Below, one piece after another: positions 39,901-48,089 of a stretch of 64,000 nt of DNA; the first letter of the stretch is position 1; every line of letters starts with the position of its first letter. The stretch spans positions 406,182-470,181 of the forward strand of contig NZ_ATVH01000015.1 of NCBI RefSeq assembly GCF_000420625.1, read 5' to 3'. A model generated the notes under the pieces. That model was not told the origin of the DNA and ran no database searches. It saw only the letters and a list, made by a program, of their open reading frames with translations. The position numbers and the translations under genes are program-made. This DNA comes from Fodinicurvata sediminis DSM 21159. Lineage in GTDB: Bacteria > Pseudomonadota > Alphaproteobacteria > Kiloniellales > DSM-21159.

Positions 39901-39986
39901 GCGTGGAGCTTCTGTCCAAACCCTTCCGCATGGCCGATCTGGCGCGGAAAGTGCGCGAGGTCCTGGACAGGAACAATAACCCCTGA
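36984..39986 (+). CDS. Membrane-bound hybrid sensor histidine kinase
   Basis: A 1000-aa kinase. Domain order: first membrane helix (about 5-25), periplasmic Cache-type sensor (about 30-285), second helix (about 289-312), GAF (about 340-495), PAS (about 510-615), HisKA with His637 in GGIAHDFNNLL, HATPase with N-box LNLAINARDAMPEGG and GKGSGLGLSMVYG, then a C-terminal receiver (about 880-995) with Asp928 in LLTDVMLP. It senses an unknown periplasmic small molecule and phosphorylates His then its own receiver. Its kinase core closely resembles that of the soluble kinase at 57852, suggesting a shared origin. Output partner unknown; the EAL protein upstream is a candidate. Confidence 0.92.
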   Translation: MKRAIILANILVALILSTLLALQAIAERESFIEAAYRDAENLTEALAEQTSQTLNGIDLALSTLNSSTLLEADSGENLSEKLHELLVNRQQASSVSYAYFVLDAEGRVVASSRAPDPGVADLSDYPVYQHHRDTPDSGLFIAPPRTGEVGHAEDQWLTNVSRPIRAADGSLAGVVAAAVSLDYLLNFYNALRIGEEGVVGLMNAQGRIILRSPFDEETVGADLSGSELFHEVLTQSGSGRFERVSALDGIQRYTAFRQVVHEPVGEERATVYVGLSRAEVLAPWYDHLVFTGLLALLGMALFIAVSALFWRSLVRRQRWDSERSERLRVLAQESAALGQYNDVKGLLQHVTDVASRLTTAHQALASLTRDTTYAQAVMALTLSDKYAAWRDYDEKSDGSGIYHLVCENNQAMMLTQWELEAHPAWKGFGDARDRHPPMRGWLAVPILAQDGSNLGLIQLSDKAEGEFTEDDLNEMKQLASIAGAALENLLSLRARDDALAEANAAREEVETIFNSITDAVLAFDHDWRFVYLNGQAETLLGREQAYFQGKVLWVEFPDVIDTELDHAYHRAVQEQIPVSFDYYYPPMGSWFAIRAYPHAKGLTVYLRDITQQVETEERLRQAQKMDAIGQLTGGIAHDFNNLLTVILGNSDVLVEELSQADEGPRLRAETIQKAGERASELTHRLLAFARRQPLNPRPTDLNQLVAGMGEMLRRTLGEEINIELVRGSGLWKAVVDPHELENAVLNLAINARDAMPEGGRLTIETANIAVDDSYAAAHEMTPGQYVMLAVSDTGQGMSADVQQKAFEPFFTTKQKGKGSGLGLSMVYGFARQTGGQVRIYSEAEAGTTIRLYIPRADVETDTREAPAASSSLQSGTEQILVVEDDELVRRHTVNSLRNLGYDVTECANGPAALTYFEAEEHFNLLLTDVMLPGGMTGKQVADEAVKHAPDLKVLFMSGYTQNAIVHHGRLDPGVELLSKPFRMADLARKVREVLDRNNNP

Positions 39987-39989
39987 TGA

Positions 39990-40024
39990 GACAGGGCTGA
40001 CTCCTGCTTACATTCAGCCCTGTC
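39990..40024 (+). terminator. Terminator hairpin after the hybrid kinase
   Basis: GACAGGGCTGA/TCAGCCCTGTC, perfect 11-bp arms with a 13-base loop, followed by TTTG. It lies directly after the kinase stop and may serve the convergent lipoprotein gene as well. Confidence 0.75.
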
Positions 40025-40048
40025 TTTGAATTCGTGGATTCCCTCCAC

Positions 40049-41080
40049 TCACGTGGTCGGTGCGGAGCCGCACGCAGTATCTGGTGCTGCCGTCCCATTC
40101 TGATAACAACTGCGGCTTCCTTCGGCCTGCGAACCATACATTGTTATTGGATGAGTGATCATCCAGCCGTGCTGTAGACCGTCCTTGTAAGAGATTTCCT
40201 GGTGCAGTTGATCGCCGAAGTACTGCGTGTCCTGGCGTCGACCATCCCCAAGCTGTTCCCGGATGATGGTGCTGCGACTGATCTGAGCGTCCTGGACGAA
40301 GACGCCAGTGCCAGTGGCTTCACCCTCTTGGTAATAGTCAATGACACCGTTAACAGAGCTGGCCGGCCCTAGTTCTTCTGATTCCGTGCTGTCCTGTCGG
40401 GCTGTCATGATCAGCTCTCCATTGAGCTGGCCGTTCTTCATCGTGCCTTCCACATGACGGTTCGTGATCATGCGGAAGGTCGTTCCGCCGCTGGTGGAAC
40501 TCCATACGATACGGCTTTTTGCCGTGAAGGGACCTTCCGGTGCATTGTTCATGCAGTTCCCGTCCAGAAGGCTTGCATCGAGCGATTCCACGCGGAAGTC
40601 CATGTTGGAGGCCCGGAAAGTCTTCCCGACGGTGCGAATATATTCCTGCTTGCTCATCTGTTCGCTGATCTGCCACTTGATATCTTCAGCAAGCGGACAT
40701 TCCACCGTCGTATCGGCGTTAAGGAAATAGCCCGGACTTCCTCTGAAGGCGGAAAGTCGCTCGGAAAGTTTGCTCTCGAGCTTTGCGTTGGTCGGGTCCG
40801 GCAAAGACGGGCGTTGGGCAAGCCGTGGGTCTTCACTCGGGACAGGGCTGGCCCCATCCGCCGTAGCCATTTCGGAGGCCATGCCCACGGCCATTGCGCC
40901 GGCGGCCAGGCCCACGACACTGCTGCCATAGCCGTAACTGCCGTAGCCATAGCCGGTCATTGGGCTTGCGCCGTAACCGTAATAGGGGGCGCCTGCATAG
41001 TAGTCTGGCACGCATCCCCCCAGAAACAGTAGTGATGATGCTATCGTGACAACACAGGATACTTTCGCTTTCCCTGACAT
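40049..41080 (-). CDS. Hypothetical lipoprotein with Gly/Tyr-rich N-terminus
   Basis: 343 aa with a lipoprotein signal ending in SSLLFLGGC (Cys about residue 23), so the mature protein is membrane-anchored. Residues 25-55 are rich in Tyr/Gly/Ser (YYGYGASP, YGYGSYGYGS). A small hydrophobic stretch follows at 55-70. The C-terminal part has a beta-rich, MORN-like element (ISYKDGLQHGWMITH) and two distant cysteines (SRSCYQNG, DTACGS). I do not recognise a family. It is a single gene convergent with the hybrid kinase; the AT-rich 140 bases upstream should hold its promoter. Confidence 0.7.
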   Translation of the reverse strand: MSGKAKVSCVVTIASSLLFLGGCVPDYYAGAPYYGYGASPMTGYGYGSYGYGSSVVGLAAGAMAVGMASEMATADGASPVPSEDPRLAQRPSLPDPTNAKLESKLSERLSAFRGSPGYFLNADTTVECPLAEDIKWQISEQMSKQEYIRTVGKTFRASNMDFRVESLDASLLDGNCMNNAPEGPFTAKSRIVWSSTSGGTTFRMITNRHVEGTMKNGQLNGELIMTARQDSTESEELGPASSVNGVIDYYQEGEATGTGVFVQDAQISRSTIIREQLGDGRRQDTQYFGDQLHQEISYKDGLQHGWMITHPITMYGSQAEGSRSCYQNGTAAPDTACGSAPTT

Positions 41081-41228
41081 ATGGAAGCCCCCAGCTTTGT
41101 ATTTATGTAGTGATTTTGCGCCCGGTCATTGTTCTGGAAAAATCACAATCGCGCAATTAGAATAAATGAAAGAAAAATTTGCCATGAATTGCGAATAACG
41201 CTCCCTTTTTGCGGAGGTTCACAAGATT

Positions 41229-41259
41229 GAACGCCGCCCCGTCATACGGAGCGGCGTTC
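41229..41259 (-). terminator. Terminator hairpin after the TRAP transporter genes
   Basis: GAACGCCGC/GCGGCGTTC, perfect 9-bp arms with a 13-base loop, 42 bases past the TRAP binding-protein stop on the minus strand. The T-run is weak (AATCTTGT). Confidence 0.6.
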
Positions 41260-41300
41260 TTGAACATCTGTCTAGCTGGATTGCTCCAGCGTGTATGTGA

Positions 41301-42395
41301 TCAGGAGTAGCGATATGGAATGCCCGCCTTCTCCATGAGCGCATTGTACTCCCGGAAGGTTTCGACCACGCGGCGGGTGCGGTCGCTGGTCTCGGCGATC
41401 TCTTCCCAGAACTCTTCGGCGTCCTTAACCACCTGGTCCCACTCCTCGGCCGGAATGGTGGTGAGCTCGAGCTTCTCGCCGTTAACACGCAGATCGGCTT
41501 CTCCGCCCCAGTACCAGACCTGGCGATAGTAGTGCGACTGGTCGATGGTGGACTTGAAGAGCTGCTTCAAGTGGTCGGGGACCTTGGCCCAGCTGTCCGT
41601 GTTGGCGAAATAGGAGCCGCACCAGGCACCGGTGACGTTGTTGGCGAGTGCATAGTTGCAGATGTCGGCCCAGCCGACCTCATAGGCTTCTGTAAAGCCG
41701 CACCAGGCGACACCGTCCAGTTCGCCGGTCTGAAGCGCGACCTCGACATCGTCCCAGGGCACTGTCACCGGCACCAGGCCATAGCGCGCCAGGAAGCGGC
41801 CGGCCGTCGGCACGCCGAAGACGCGCTTGCCTTCCATGTCGGCCAGCGAATTGATGGGTTCCTTGGTGAAGATGTGCAGCGGATCCCAGGCGCCGGCGCT
41901 CAGCCACTCGACGCCATCCACCTCGCCATAGGCCTCGGCCCAGATCTCGTTCAGGCCATAGCGGTCGAAGAGGACCGGCAGGTCCAGGCTGTAGCGGGTG
42001 GAAAACGGGAAGTAACCGCCAAAGACGGAGACGTCCACCGGTGAGGCCATTGTGGCATCGTCGGACTGCACGGCGTCGATGGTGCCGTTCTGCAGCGAAC
42101 GGAAGAGCTCGCTGGTCGGAACCAACTGGTCGGCATAGTAGAGTTCGATCTCCATCTCGCCGTTGGCGGCCTCGTTGAAGGCATCGATCTGCGGCTTGAT
42201 CACGTGTGCACCCAGCGGGGCACCGGAATAGGTCTGCAGGCGCCAGCGGATCGGGCCGTTCTGTGACAGCACGGCCGGGGCTGCGAAGGACGATGCAGCG
42301 ACCGCGGCACCCCCCAGTCCGGCATTCTTGATGAAATTGCGCCGGCCCGACTGGACCTGCGTCGCGTCGGTCTTGGACTGCTTTGTCTTTTTCAT
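41301..42395 (-). CDS. TRAP transporter substrate-binding protein (DctP family)
   Basis: A 364-aa periplasmic binding protein with a twin-arginine signal (SGRRNFIKNAGLGGAAVAAS). The DctP fold is marked by LQTYSGAPLGAHVIKPQID, FRSLQNGTIDAVQSD, and the region around VFGVPTAGRFLARYG, where the TRAP family places its ligand-contact arginine. Many aromatic residues (YYRQVWYWGG, GAWCGSYF) are present. It works with the DctM/DctQ membrane proteins encoded just upstream. The neighbouring polyol-type catabolic genes suggest a polyol or related substrate, but that is inference. Confidence 0.9.
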   Translation of the reverse strand: MKKTKQSKTDATQVQSGRRNFIKNAGLGGAAVAASSFAAPAVLSQNGPIRWRLQTYSGAPLGAHVIKPQIDAFNEAANGEMEIELYYADQLVPTSELFRSLQNGTIDAVQSDDATMASPVDVSVFGGYFPFSTRYSLDLPVLFDRYGLNEIWAEAYGEVDGVEWLSAGAWDPLHIFTKEPINSLADMEGKRVFGVPTAGRFLARYGLVPVTVPWDDVEVALQTGELDGVAWCGFTEAYEVGWADICNYALANNVTGAWCGSYFANTDSWAKVPDHLKQLFKSTIDQSHYYRQVWYWGGEADLRVNGEKLELTTIPAEEWDQVVKDAEEFWEEIAETSDRTRRVVETFREYNALMEKAGIPYRYS

Positions 42396-42434
42396 GGGTC
42401 CTGTTCTCCTCTCTTTTTCGTTTTACAAGTCGCC

Positions 42435-43754
42435 TTAGCGAGAAACCTGCTCCGGAAGCCAGAGCGCGATCTGCGGGAAGGCGATCACAAGTATCAATGC
42501 CAACGTCATCACCAGAACGAAGGGGACGATGGATCGATAAATGTCCCAGAGTGATACCTCGGGCGGTGCCATGGACCGCATGAGGAACAGATTATAGCCG
42601 AAAGGTGGTGTCATGTAGGCGATCTGGCAGGTGATGGTGTAGAGCACGCCGTACCAGATCGGATTGTAGCCCAGGGACACGATCAGGGGCACATAAAGGG
42701 GTGCCACGATCACCAGCATGGCGGTGTCATCCAGGAACATGCCCAGGATGATGTAGGACAGCTGCATCATGATCAGCACTTCCAGGGGCGAAAGCTCCCA
42801 GTTCGTGATGAAGAGCGTCTCGATGGCCCGCGAGGCCCCGATGCCGTCGAAGATCGAGCCGAAGGCCAGTGCTGCCAGGATGATCCAGAGGAACATGCAG
42901 GAGATGCCGAGCGTCTTCTTCACGGTTTCGTGCAGGATGCGGAAGGTCAGGCGCCGCCGCACCAGAGCGGCGATGGTCGCCGAGGTCGCGCCCACGGCCG
43001 AGCTTTCCACCAGGCTGGTGTAGCCCATGACGAAAAGGCCGGTCATGAAGAAGAAGATCAGGAAGGGCGTGATGCCGGCGCGAAGGAGCTTGAGCTTCTC
43101 TCTCAGCGGGATATCGAGCTCTTCCTTGGGCAGGATGGGGGCCAAATGGGGCTGCAGGCGGCAGCGCACGGCGATGTAGATGATGAACATGGCCGCCATC
43201 ATCAGGCCAGGTATGGCTCCGGCCAGCCAGAGCTGGCTGACGGGCTGGCGCGCGATCATGCCGTAGAGCACCAGCACGACGCTGGGCGGTACCAGGATGC
43301 CCAGCGAGCTGCCGGCCTGGATGACACCGGTCACCATGCGCTTGTCGTAGTTGCGTTTCAGCAGTTCGGGCAGGGCGATGGTGGCACCAATGGCCATGCC
43401 GGCCACGCTGAGCCCGTTCATGGCCGAGATCACCACCATCAGACCGATGGTGCCGATGGCAAGCCCCCCGCGCACCCGTCCGAACCAGACATGGAACATG
43501 CGATAGAGATCGTCGGCGATCCCTGTCTCGGACATGATGTAGCCCATGTAGATGAAGAGCGGCAGGGTCAGCAGCGGATACCAGTTGAACAGCTGGAAGG
43601 CCGCGTTGAAGGGCATCTCCATGGCGCCTGTGCCATAGAGCAGCAGGGCTGCGCCGGCCGCAACCGCACCGATGGCCGCAAAGACCCGCTGGCCGGTCAA
43701 CAGCATGACCAGCATGGTCGCGAACATCGTGATCGCGATCATTTCATAATTCAT
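42435..43754 (-). CDS. TRAP transporter large permease (DctM family)
   Basis: A 439-aa large membrane subunit of a TRAP transporter, using the sodium gradient to import the ligand delivered by the binding protein. About 12 membrane segments are present. Landmarks are FIYMGYIMSETGIADDLYRM, IGATIALPELLKRNYDKRM, GSSLGILVPPSVVLVLYGMI and the C-terminal TPPFGYNLFLMR. The start overlaps the DctQ stop by 4 bases. Confidence 0.92.
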   Translation of the reverse strand: MNYEMIAITMFATMLVMLLTGQRVFAAIGAVAAGAALLLYGTGAMEMPFNAAFQLFNWYPLLTLPLFIYMGYIMSETGIADDLYRMFHVWFGRVRGGLAIGTIGLMVVISAMNGLSVAGMAIGATIALPELLKRNYDKRMVTGVIQAGSSLGILVPPSVVLVLYGMIARQPVSQLWLAGAIPGLMMAAMFIIYIAVRCRLQPHLAPILPKEELDIPLREKLKLLRAGITPFLIFFFMTGLFVMGYTSLVESSAVGATSATIAALVRRRLTFRILHETVKKTLGISCMFLWIILAALAFGSIFDGIGASRAIETLFITNWELSPLEVLIMMQLSYIILGMFLDDTAMLVIVAPLYVPLIVSLGYNPIWYGVLYTITCQIAYMTPPFGYNLFLMRSMAPPEVSLWDIYRSIVPFVLVMTLALILVIAFPQIALWLPEQVSR

Positions 43755-44329
43755 ACGACCGGCTCCTCCTTGTGCGCAGTCTGGATCGGATCTCCGTCAA
43801 CCGTGACACCGCGTGTGGCGGCCAGGTCCTTGAAGAAGGTGGAGATCACCTGCAGCAGCATCAGGACGATGCCGAAGACCATGATCACCTTGATGGGAAT
43901 CATGGAGGGGTTCCACATGGAGAAGTTCCGCTGGTCGGTTTCGATCGCGTAGATCGTGCTGGAAATCGAGCCGAAAAGCAGGATTCCCAGATAGAACAGC
44001 ATGAAACCGCTGGTCAGCACATCCACCCAGGCCTTGCCCCTGTCCGAGAGCTGGCCGTAGATCAGGTCCATACGCACATGGGTGCCCATCTGCAGGGAGT
44101 GCGCCCCGCCCACGATGTAGTAGGCGGCCAGGGTGAACTGCGCCATCTCGATGGCCCAGTGTATGTTCAGATTGATGATGTTGCGGGAAATCGCATCGGT
44201 GAGAAGAACCAGGATCATCAGGAAGATCAGGTACATGGCGATGAGCCCGATCTTGTGTGATACCCAGTCCACCGTCTTGACGTAAAACCGTATTGGCCGC
44301 GGCATGGTTGCTGCGTCCTCCTTCTTCAT
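43751..44329 (-). CDS. TRAP transporter small permease (DctQ family)
   Basis: A 192-aa small membrane subunit with four helices: about 22-42, 58-78, 98-118 and 138-160. Characteristic are the LTDAISRNIINLNIHWAIEM segment and GGAHSLQMGTHVRMDLI. ATG 44329 follows GGGGGCA very closely. A second ATG eight codons on, with AAGGAGG upstream, is an alternative. Gene order Q-M-P on the minus strand, preceded by the DeoR regulator, forms a likely single transcript. Confidence 0.9.
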   Translation of the reverse strand: MKKEDAATMPRPIRFYVKTVDWVSHKIGLIAMYLIFLMILVLLTDAISRNIINLNIHWAIEMAQFTLAAYYIVGGAHSLQMGTHVRMDLIYGQLSDRGKAWVDVLTSGFMLFYLGILLFGSISSTIYAIETDQRNFSMWNPSMIPIKVIMVFGIVLMLLQVISTFFKDLAATRGVTVDGDPIQTAHKEEPVV

Positions 44330-44401
44330 TGCCCCCTGTTCTGAAGCGCGAGCGAACCTTCAGCGGGTCGAAAGGGTAGAGCCTGATAGCAGAGCTGGCC
44401 A

Positions 44402-45187
44402 TTAAAATGCCACACCTAATCTTTCCAGACTGTTCTTGAGCGCCCCATCTGGCAGGCGTTCCGCAAGTAGGCAGTCGATGGTTTCGAGCGGACAGACGGC
44501 GAAGGCCGCCCGGCGGTCCAGCTTTGATGAATCCGCAAGGATCACAACGTTGTCCGCCTGCTCGATCATGCTGCGCGAGATCTGGGCCTCGTCGAAATTG
44601 GCATCCATTGCGCCCTGTCTGGCATCCACGGCAGCCACGGTCAGGATGGCGTGATCCGCATGGAAGTCGCGGATCGCTTGCAGGGTCATGGAGCCCAGGG
44701 TTTCCCCATTGTCGGCATCGTAGCGGCCCCCCAGCAGAAAGACCTCGCTGTAAGGTGCCTTAGCGGCCAGGATTCCTGCGATGCGGTACGAGTTCGTGAT
44801 GATGGTCAGGCGCTCGATCCGGGCCAATGTCTCGGCGGCGATCACGGTGGTGGTTCCTGTGTTGAGGAACAGCGTTTCGCCAGGCGTGATCCGTTCTGCC
44901 AGCTTCTGGGCCATGACATGCTTGGCTGCACTTTGATGGTCCATGCGCTGATCGAAAGGGTCTTCGCGACGCTTGCGCGGCAGTTTTGCGCCCCCATGCA
45001 CCTTCTGAATCAGGCCGCTCTCAGCCAGGACACTCAGGTCGCGCCGGATGGTTTCTTGCGAGGCCTCGAAGCTCTCGGCAAGGCTTTCAACGCTCACCTG
45101 GCCTTTCTTGCGGACCAGTTCAGCAATCCGGGATTGCCGCATCTGTGGCGATTGGGTTTGAGCCCGGCGTGCCCGTGGCGCCCTCAT
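44402..45187 (-). CDS. DeoR/GlpR family transcriptional regulator
   Basis: About 261 aa from ATG 45187; the open frame extends to 45256 and an ATG at 45142 is also possible. The N-terminal winged helix IAELVRKKGQVSVESLAESF and EASQETIRRDLSVLAESGLI, with the KVHGGAKLP hinge, is typical. The effector domain (DeoRC) shows LFLNTGTTTVIAAETLA and ILADSSKLDRRAA, the sugar-phosphate site. It probably represses the flanking TRAP genes and the divergent catabolic genes, responding to a phosphorylated intermediate. Confidence 0.9.
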   Translation of the reverse strand: MRAPRARRAQTQSPQMRQSRIAELVRKKGQVSVESLAESFEASQETIRRDLSVLAESGLIQKVHGGAKLPRKRREDPFDQRMDHQSAAKHVMAQKLAERITPGETLFLNTGTTTVIAAETLARIERLTIITNSYRIAGILAAKAPYSEVFLLGGRYDADNGETLGSMTLQAIRDFHADHAILTVAAVDARQGAMDANFDEAQISRSMIEQADNVVILADSSKLDRRAAFAVCPLETIDCLLAERLPDGALKNSLERLGVAF

Positions 45188-45311
45188 CGCACAGCCATCC
45201 TGCCGCAGTGAAGTGGCTCGTGAGAGCTCTGTTTGATTGACCGAATCAACAATCACCTGTTCAACTTATTGATATTTTTGATTTTATAAAGATAACTGTT
45301 AGCCTTCAAAT

Positions 45312-45325
45312 TGACCGAAAGGTCA
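45312..45325. promoter_or_regulatory. Palindrome in the divergent regulatory region
   Basis: TGACC-gaaa-GGTCA, perfect 5-bp arms, in the region between the DeoR regulator and the dehydrogenase gene. The surrounding DNA is AT-rich (45257-45310). A candidate operator for the adjacent regulator; short enough to be chance. Confidence 0.4.
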
Positions 45326-45427
45326 TCATGGGCTACGTTACGAATTGGCTCTGGCCAGCACAACCCAAAAATCGAAGGCGCAGGGTTCTGCTCTTGCAAG
45401 CGCCGTTCAAGTGAAAGGTCCCGGCTA

Positions 45428-46840
45428 TTGCCGCAAGCAGATGCGTCCCTTCCCGAGCGCTATGACGTTGCCATCGTCGGCGGCGGTGTTGTCGGCTGTG
45501 CCATGGCGCGCCGATTCACCCTGGAAGGTGCGCGTGTGGTCTTGCTGGAAAAGGCCGTGGACGTGCTCGATGGGGCCAGCAAGGGCAACAGTGCCATTCT
45601 GCACACCGGTTTCGATGCACCGCCGGGCTCGCTGGAACAGCGCTGCATTGCCGAGGGGCATAGCGAATTCCTGGAGATACGCGAAAGCCTTGGCCTGCCG
45701 CTGCTGCAATGCAGCGCAATCGTGGCCGCCTGGAGCGATGAGGAAGTGGCACGCCTGGACGGCCTGATGGAGCAGGCCCGGGCCAATGGCGTGGATGATA
45801 TCGCGCCGCTTTCGGCCGATGAAATCCGCCAAGCCGAGCCCAATCTGTCCAGCGAGGTAAGGGGCGGTTTCAGGGTGCCTCGCGAAGCCCTGATGGATCC
45901 CTGGAGCACGCCGCATGCCTACCTCCTTCAGGCGCTGGCCAATGGAACTGAGGTCCGGCGCGCCTGCGAGGTGACCGGCGGTCGGTACGATGGGAACAGC
46001 TGGTTGCTCGAGACCAGCACGGGGCCCTTGCGGGCCGGCAGCGTGATAAACTGTGCAGGCCTCTACGGCGACCTGCTGGACCAGCGACTTCTGGGCAAGA
46101 CAGATTTTTCCATACGCCCGCGCAAGGGGCAGTTCCTGGTCTTCGACAAGGCGGCAGCGCAGTTGGTCACATCCATCATTCTTCCGGTCCCGACCGAGAA
46201 GACCAAGGGCATCGTGGTCTGTCGCACGATCTTCGGAAATGTGTTGGTTGGCCCCACGGCCGAGGAGCAGGACAGCCGCAGTGACAGCTCCACCGACAGA
46301 GCGACTCTTGCGCACCTGCAGCGCAAGGCGTCGGAAATCCTGCCGGATCTGGCGGACGTGCCTGTCACGGCGGCCTATGCCGGTCTGCGTCCCGCCAGCG
46401 AGCAGAAGGATTATCGTATCCAGGCTTATCCGGAGCGCAGTTATGTCTCGGTCGGCGGCATACGCTCGACGGGGTTGAGCGCGGCGCTGGGGATCGCGCG
46501 CCATGTCTTCAACCTGCATCGCGAGTTCGGTCATCGCTATGAAGCCTTGGCGCAGCCAGCCTTGCCGGTGACGGCCGCACGGCTGTCCGAATACGACTCG
46601 CGTGCGTGGGAAGAGAAGGCAAATGGTGGCATCGTCTGTCATTGCGAACTGGTGACCCGGGCCGAGATCGAACGGGTCCTGCAGGGGCCGCTGCCCCCGC
46701 GCAGCTTGTCGGGCCTGAAGCGCCAGACCCGTGTCACCATGGGGCGCTGCCAGGGTTTCTACTGTGCGGGCGCACTGGCGCGCATCACGGAGGGGGCGTT
46801 CGATTGCCCGCTGGCAGAGGGGGAGGATGCCGATGGCTGA
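45428..46840 (+). CDS. FAD-dependent dehydrogenase with C-terminal BFD-like [2Fe-2S] domain (GlpA-like)
   Basis: About 470 aa. The DAO-type FAD domain begins YDVAIVGGGVVGCAMARRF and contains HTGFDAPPGSLEQRCIAEGH, SVINCAGLYGDLLDQ and GLRPASEQKDYRIQ. The C-terminal about 75 residues carry a bacterioferritin-associated-ferredoxin-like motif: GGIVCHCELV and GRCQGFYCAGAL. This layout matches anaerobic glycerol-3-phosphate dehydrogenase A-type proteins (COG0579). TTG 45428 with AAAGG upstream is the likely start; the frame is open back to TTG 45311, but that would overlap the palindrome. It should oxidise a hydroxyacid or polyol phosphate together with the next flavoprotein. Confidence 0.82.
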   Translation: MPQADASLPERYDVAIVGGGVVGCAMARRFTLEGARVVLLEKAVDVLDGASKGNSAILHTGFDAPPGSLEQRCIAEGHSEFLEIRESLGLPLLQCSAIVAAWSDEEVARLDGLMEQARANGVDDIAPLSADEIRQAEPNLSSEVRGGFRVPREALMDPWSTPHAYLLQALANGTEVRRACEVTGGRYDGNSWLLETSTGPLRAGSVINCAGLYGDLLDQRLLGKTDFSIRPRKGQFLVFDKAAAQLVTSIILPVPTEKTKGIVVCRTIFGNVLVGPTAEEQDSRSDSSTDRATLAHLQRKASEILPDLADVPVTAAYAGLRPASEQKDYRIQAYPERSYVSVGGIRSTGLSAALGIARHVFNLHREFGHRYEALAQPALPVTAARLSEYDSRAWEEKANGGIVCHCELVTRAEIERVLQGPLPPRSLSGLKRQTRVTMGRCQGFYCAGALARITEGAFDCPLAEGEDADG

Positions 46841-48089
46841 GGCATCAGACCTGCCCTCTGCGTGCGATGTTGCCGTGGTCGGCGGTGGACCGGCCGGTTT
46901 GGCGGCCGCCACGGAACTGAAGCGGCAAGGCGTTGCGCGCGTCCTCGTCCTGGACCGCGAGCCGGCTGCCGGCGGCATTCCACGCCACTGCGGTCATTAT
47001 CCCTTTGGCATGCGCGAATTCCGGAAGGTCCTGCGCGGACCCGACTATGCCGGGCGCCTGGTCACGCGCGCCGCGCAGGCGGGGGCAGAGATTCATACCG
47101 GCGTTACCGTTACCAGGATTCAGCCGGGTGGGCGCCTGTCGCTCACAAGCCCAGAGGGGACGAAAGAGCTGCAGGCCAAGCGGGTCCTGCTTTGTACCGG
47201 CGTTCGGGAAACAAGCCGGGCTGCACGCCTGATCGGCGGCGAGCGCCCGCTGGGCGTCCTGCCCACCGGCGCCCTGCAGTCCCTGGTCTATCTGGAGCAG
47301 ATGAAGCCCTTCGAGCGCCCGGTCATCCTGGGCAGCGAGTTGGTGTCCTTCTCGGCGCTGATGACCTGTCGCCATGCCGGGATAGAACCCCAGGCCATGA
47401 TCGAGCCCAACCAAAGGATCACGGCGCGCAACCCCGCGCGGGGGCTGCCGTTTCTTCTGGGGGTGCCGCTTCACCTTGGCTGCGAGATTGAAGGCATCAT
47501 TGGCGAGAAACGGGTTGAAGCCGTGCAGCTTCGTAACCGGGATGGTCGTCAGTGGGAGCTGCCCTGCGACGGGGTTCTCATGACCGGGCGCTTCACGCCT
47601 GAGGCCACATTGGCCCGCATGGGACACCTGGAGCTGGATCGTGGAACGGGCGGGCCGCGTGTGGATCAGTATGGGCGCAGTTCGGATCCGGACATCTTCG
47701 TTGCCGGAAACCTGCTGCGGCCCGTCGAAACGGCCGGCTGGAGCTGGAAGGAAGGCCTGCAGGTGGCCCGCTGCCTGGCCCGGGACCTGGAAGCCCCGCA
47801 AGAGCGAGAGGGAACACTGGAACTGCGCGCCGAGGGTGAAGCCATACGCTATCTGATGCCGCAGCAGGTCACACTGCCGCTCCAGGACACGGCATTCCAG
47901 GATATCCAGGTACGGGTCGACCGCCCGGCGCGGGGCAGCCTTCTGATACGCTCGGCAGGGCGCATCCTGTGGGGGCGGCGCCTGTCAGCTCTGCCCGAGC
48001 GACGGATCCTGGTGCCGCTGGATGTCTTGGCGAACGCTGCGCCGGATTGTCCTGTAGAGGTCGTCTTTGAAGAGGAGAATGGACTGTGA
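46833..48089 (+). CDS. NAD(P)/FAD-dependent oxidoreductase
   Basis: 418 aa from ATG 46833, placed six bases after GGAGG and overlapping the preceding stop. A longer frame back to 46731 lies inside the previous gene. The pyridine-nucleotide-disulfide-oxidoreductase fold shows DVAVVGGGPAGLAAATELKR, LLCTGVRETSR and DPDIFVAGNLLRPVE. The C-terminal about 90 residues (RYLMPQQVTLP..., IRSAGRILWGRRLSALPE) look like a small beta-domain seen in the partner subunit of GlpA-like systems (COG0446). It probably passes electrons onward from the BFD-domain dehydrogenase. Confidence 0.82.
   Translation: MAEASDLPSACDVAVVGGGPAGLAAATELKRQGVARVLVLDREPAAGGIPRHCGHYPFGMREFRKVLRGPDYAGRLVTRAAQAGAEIHTGVTVTRIQPGGRLSLTSPEGTKELQAKRVLLCTGVRETSRAARLIGGERPLGVLPTGALQSLVYLEQMKPFERPVILGSELVSFSALMTCRHAGIEPQAMIEPNQRITARNPARGLPFLLGVPLHLGCEIEGIIGEKRVEAVQLRNRDGRQWELPCDGVLMTGRFTPEATLARMGHLELDRGTGGPRVDQYGRSSDPDIFVAGNLLRPVETAGWSWKEGLQVARCLARDLEAPQEREGTLELRAEGEAIRYLMPQQVTLPLQDTAFQDIQVRVDRPARGSLLIRSAGRILWGRRLSALPERRILVPLDVLANAAPDCPVEVVFEEENGL

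Noticed and set aside
45328..45414. 28-codon frame before the GlpA-like gene, Arg-rich
   Set aside because: It could be a leader peptide, but there is no ribosome-binding site and no attenuator structure is seen.
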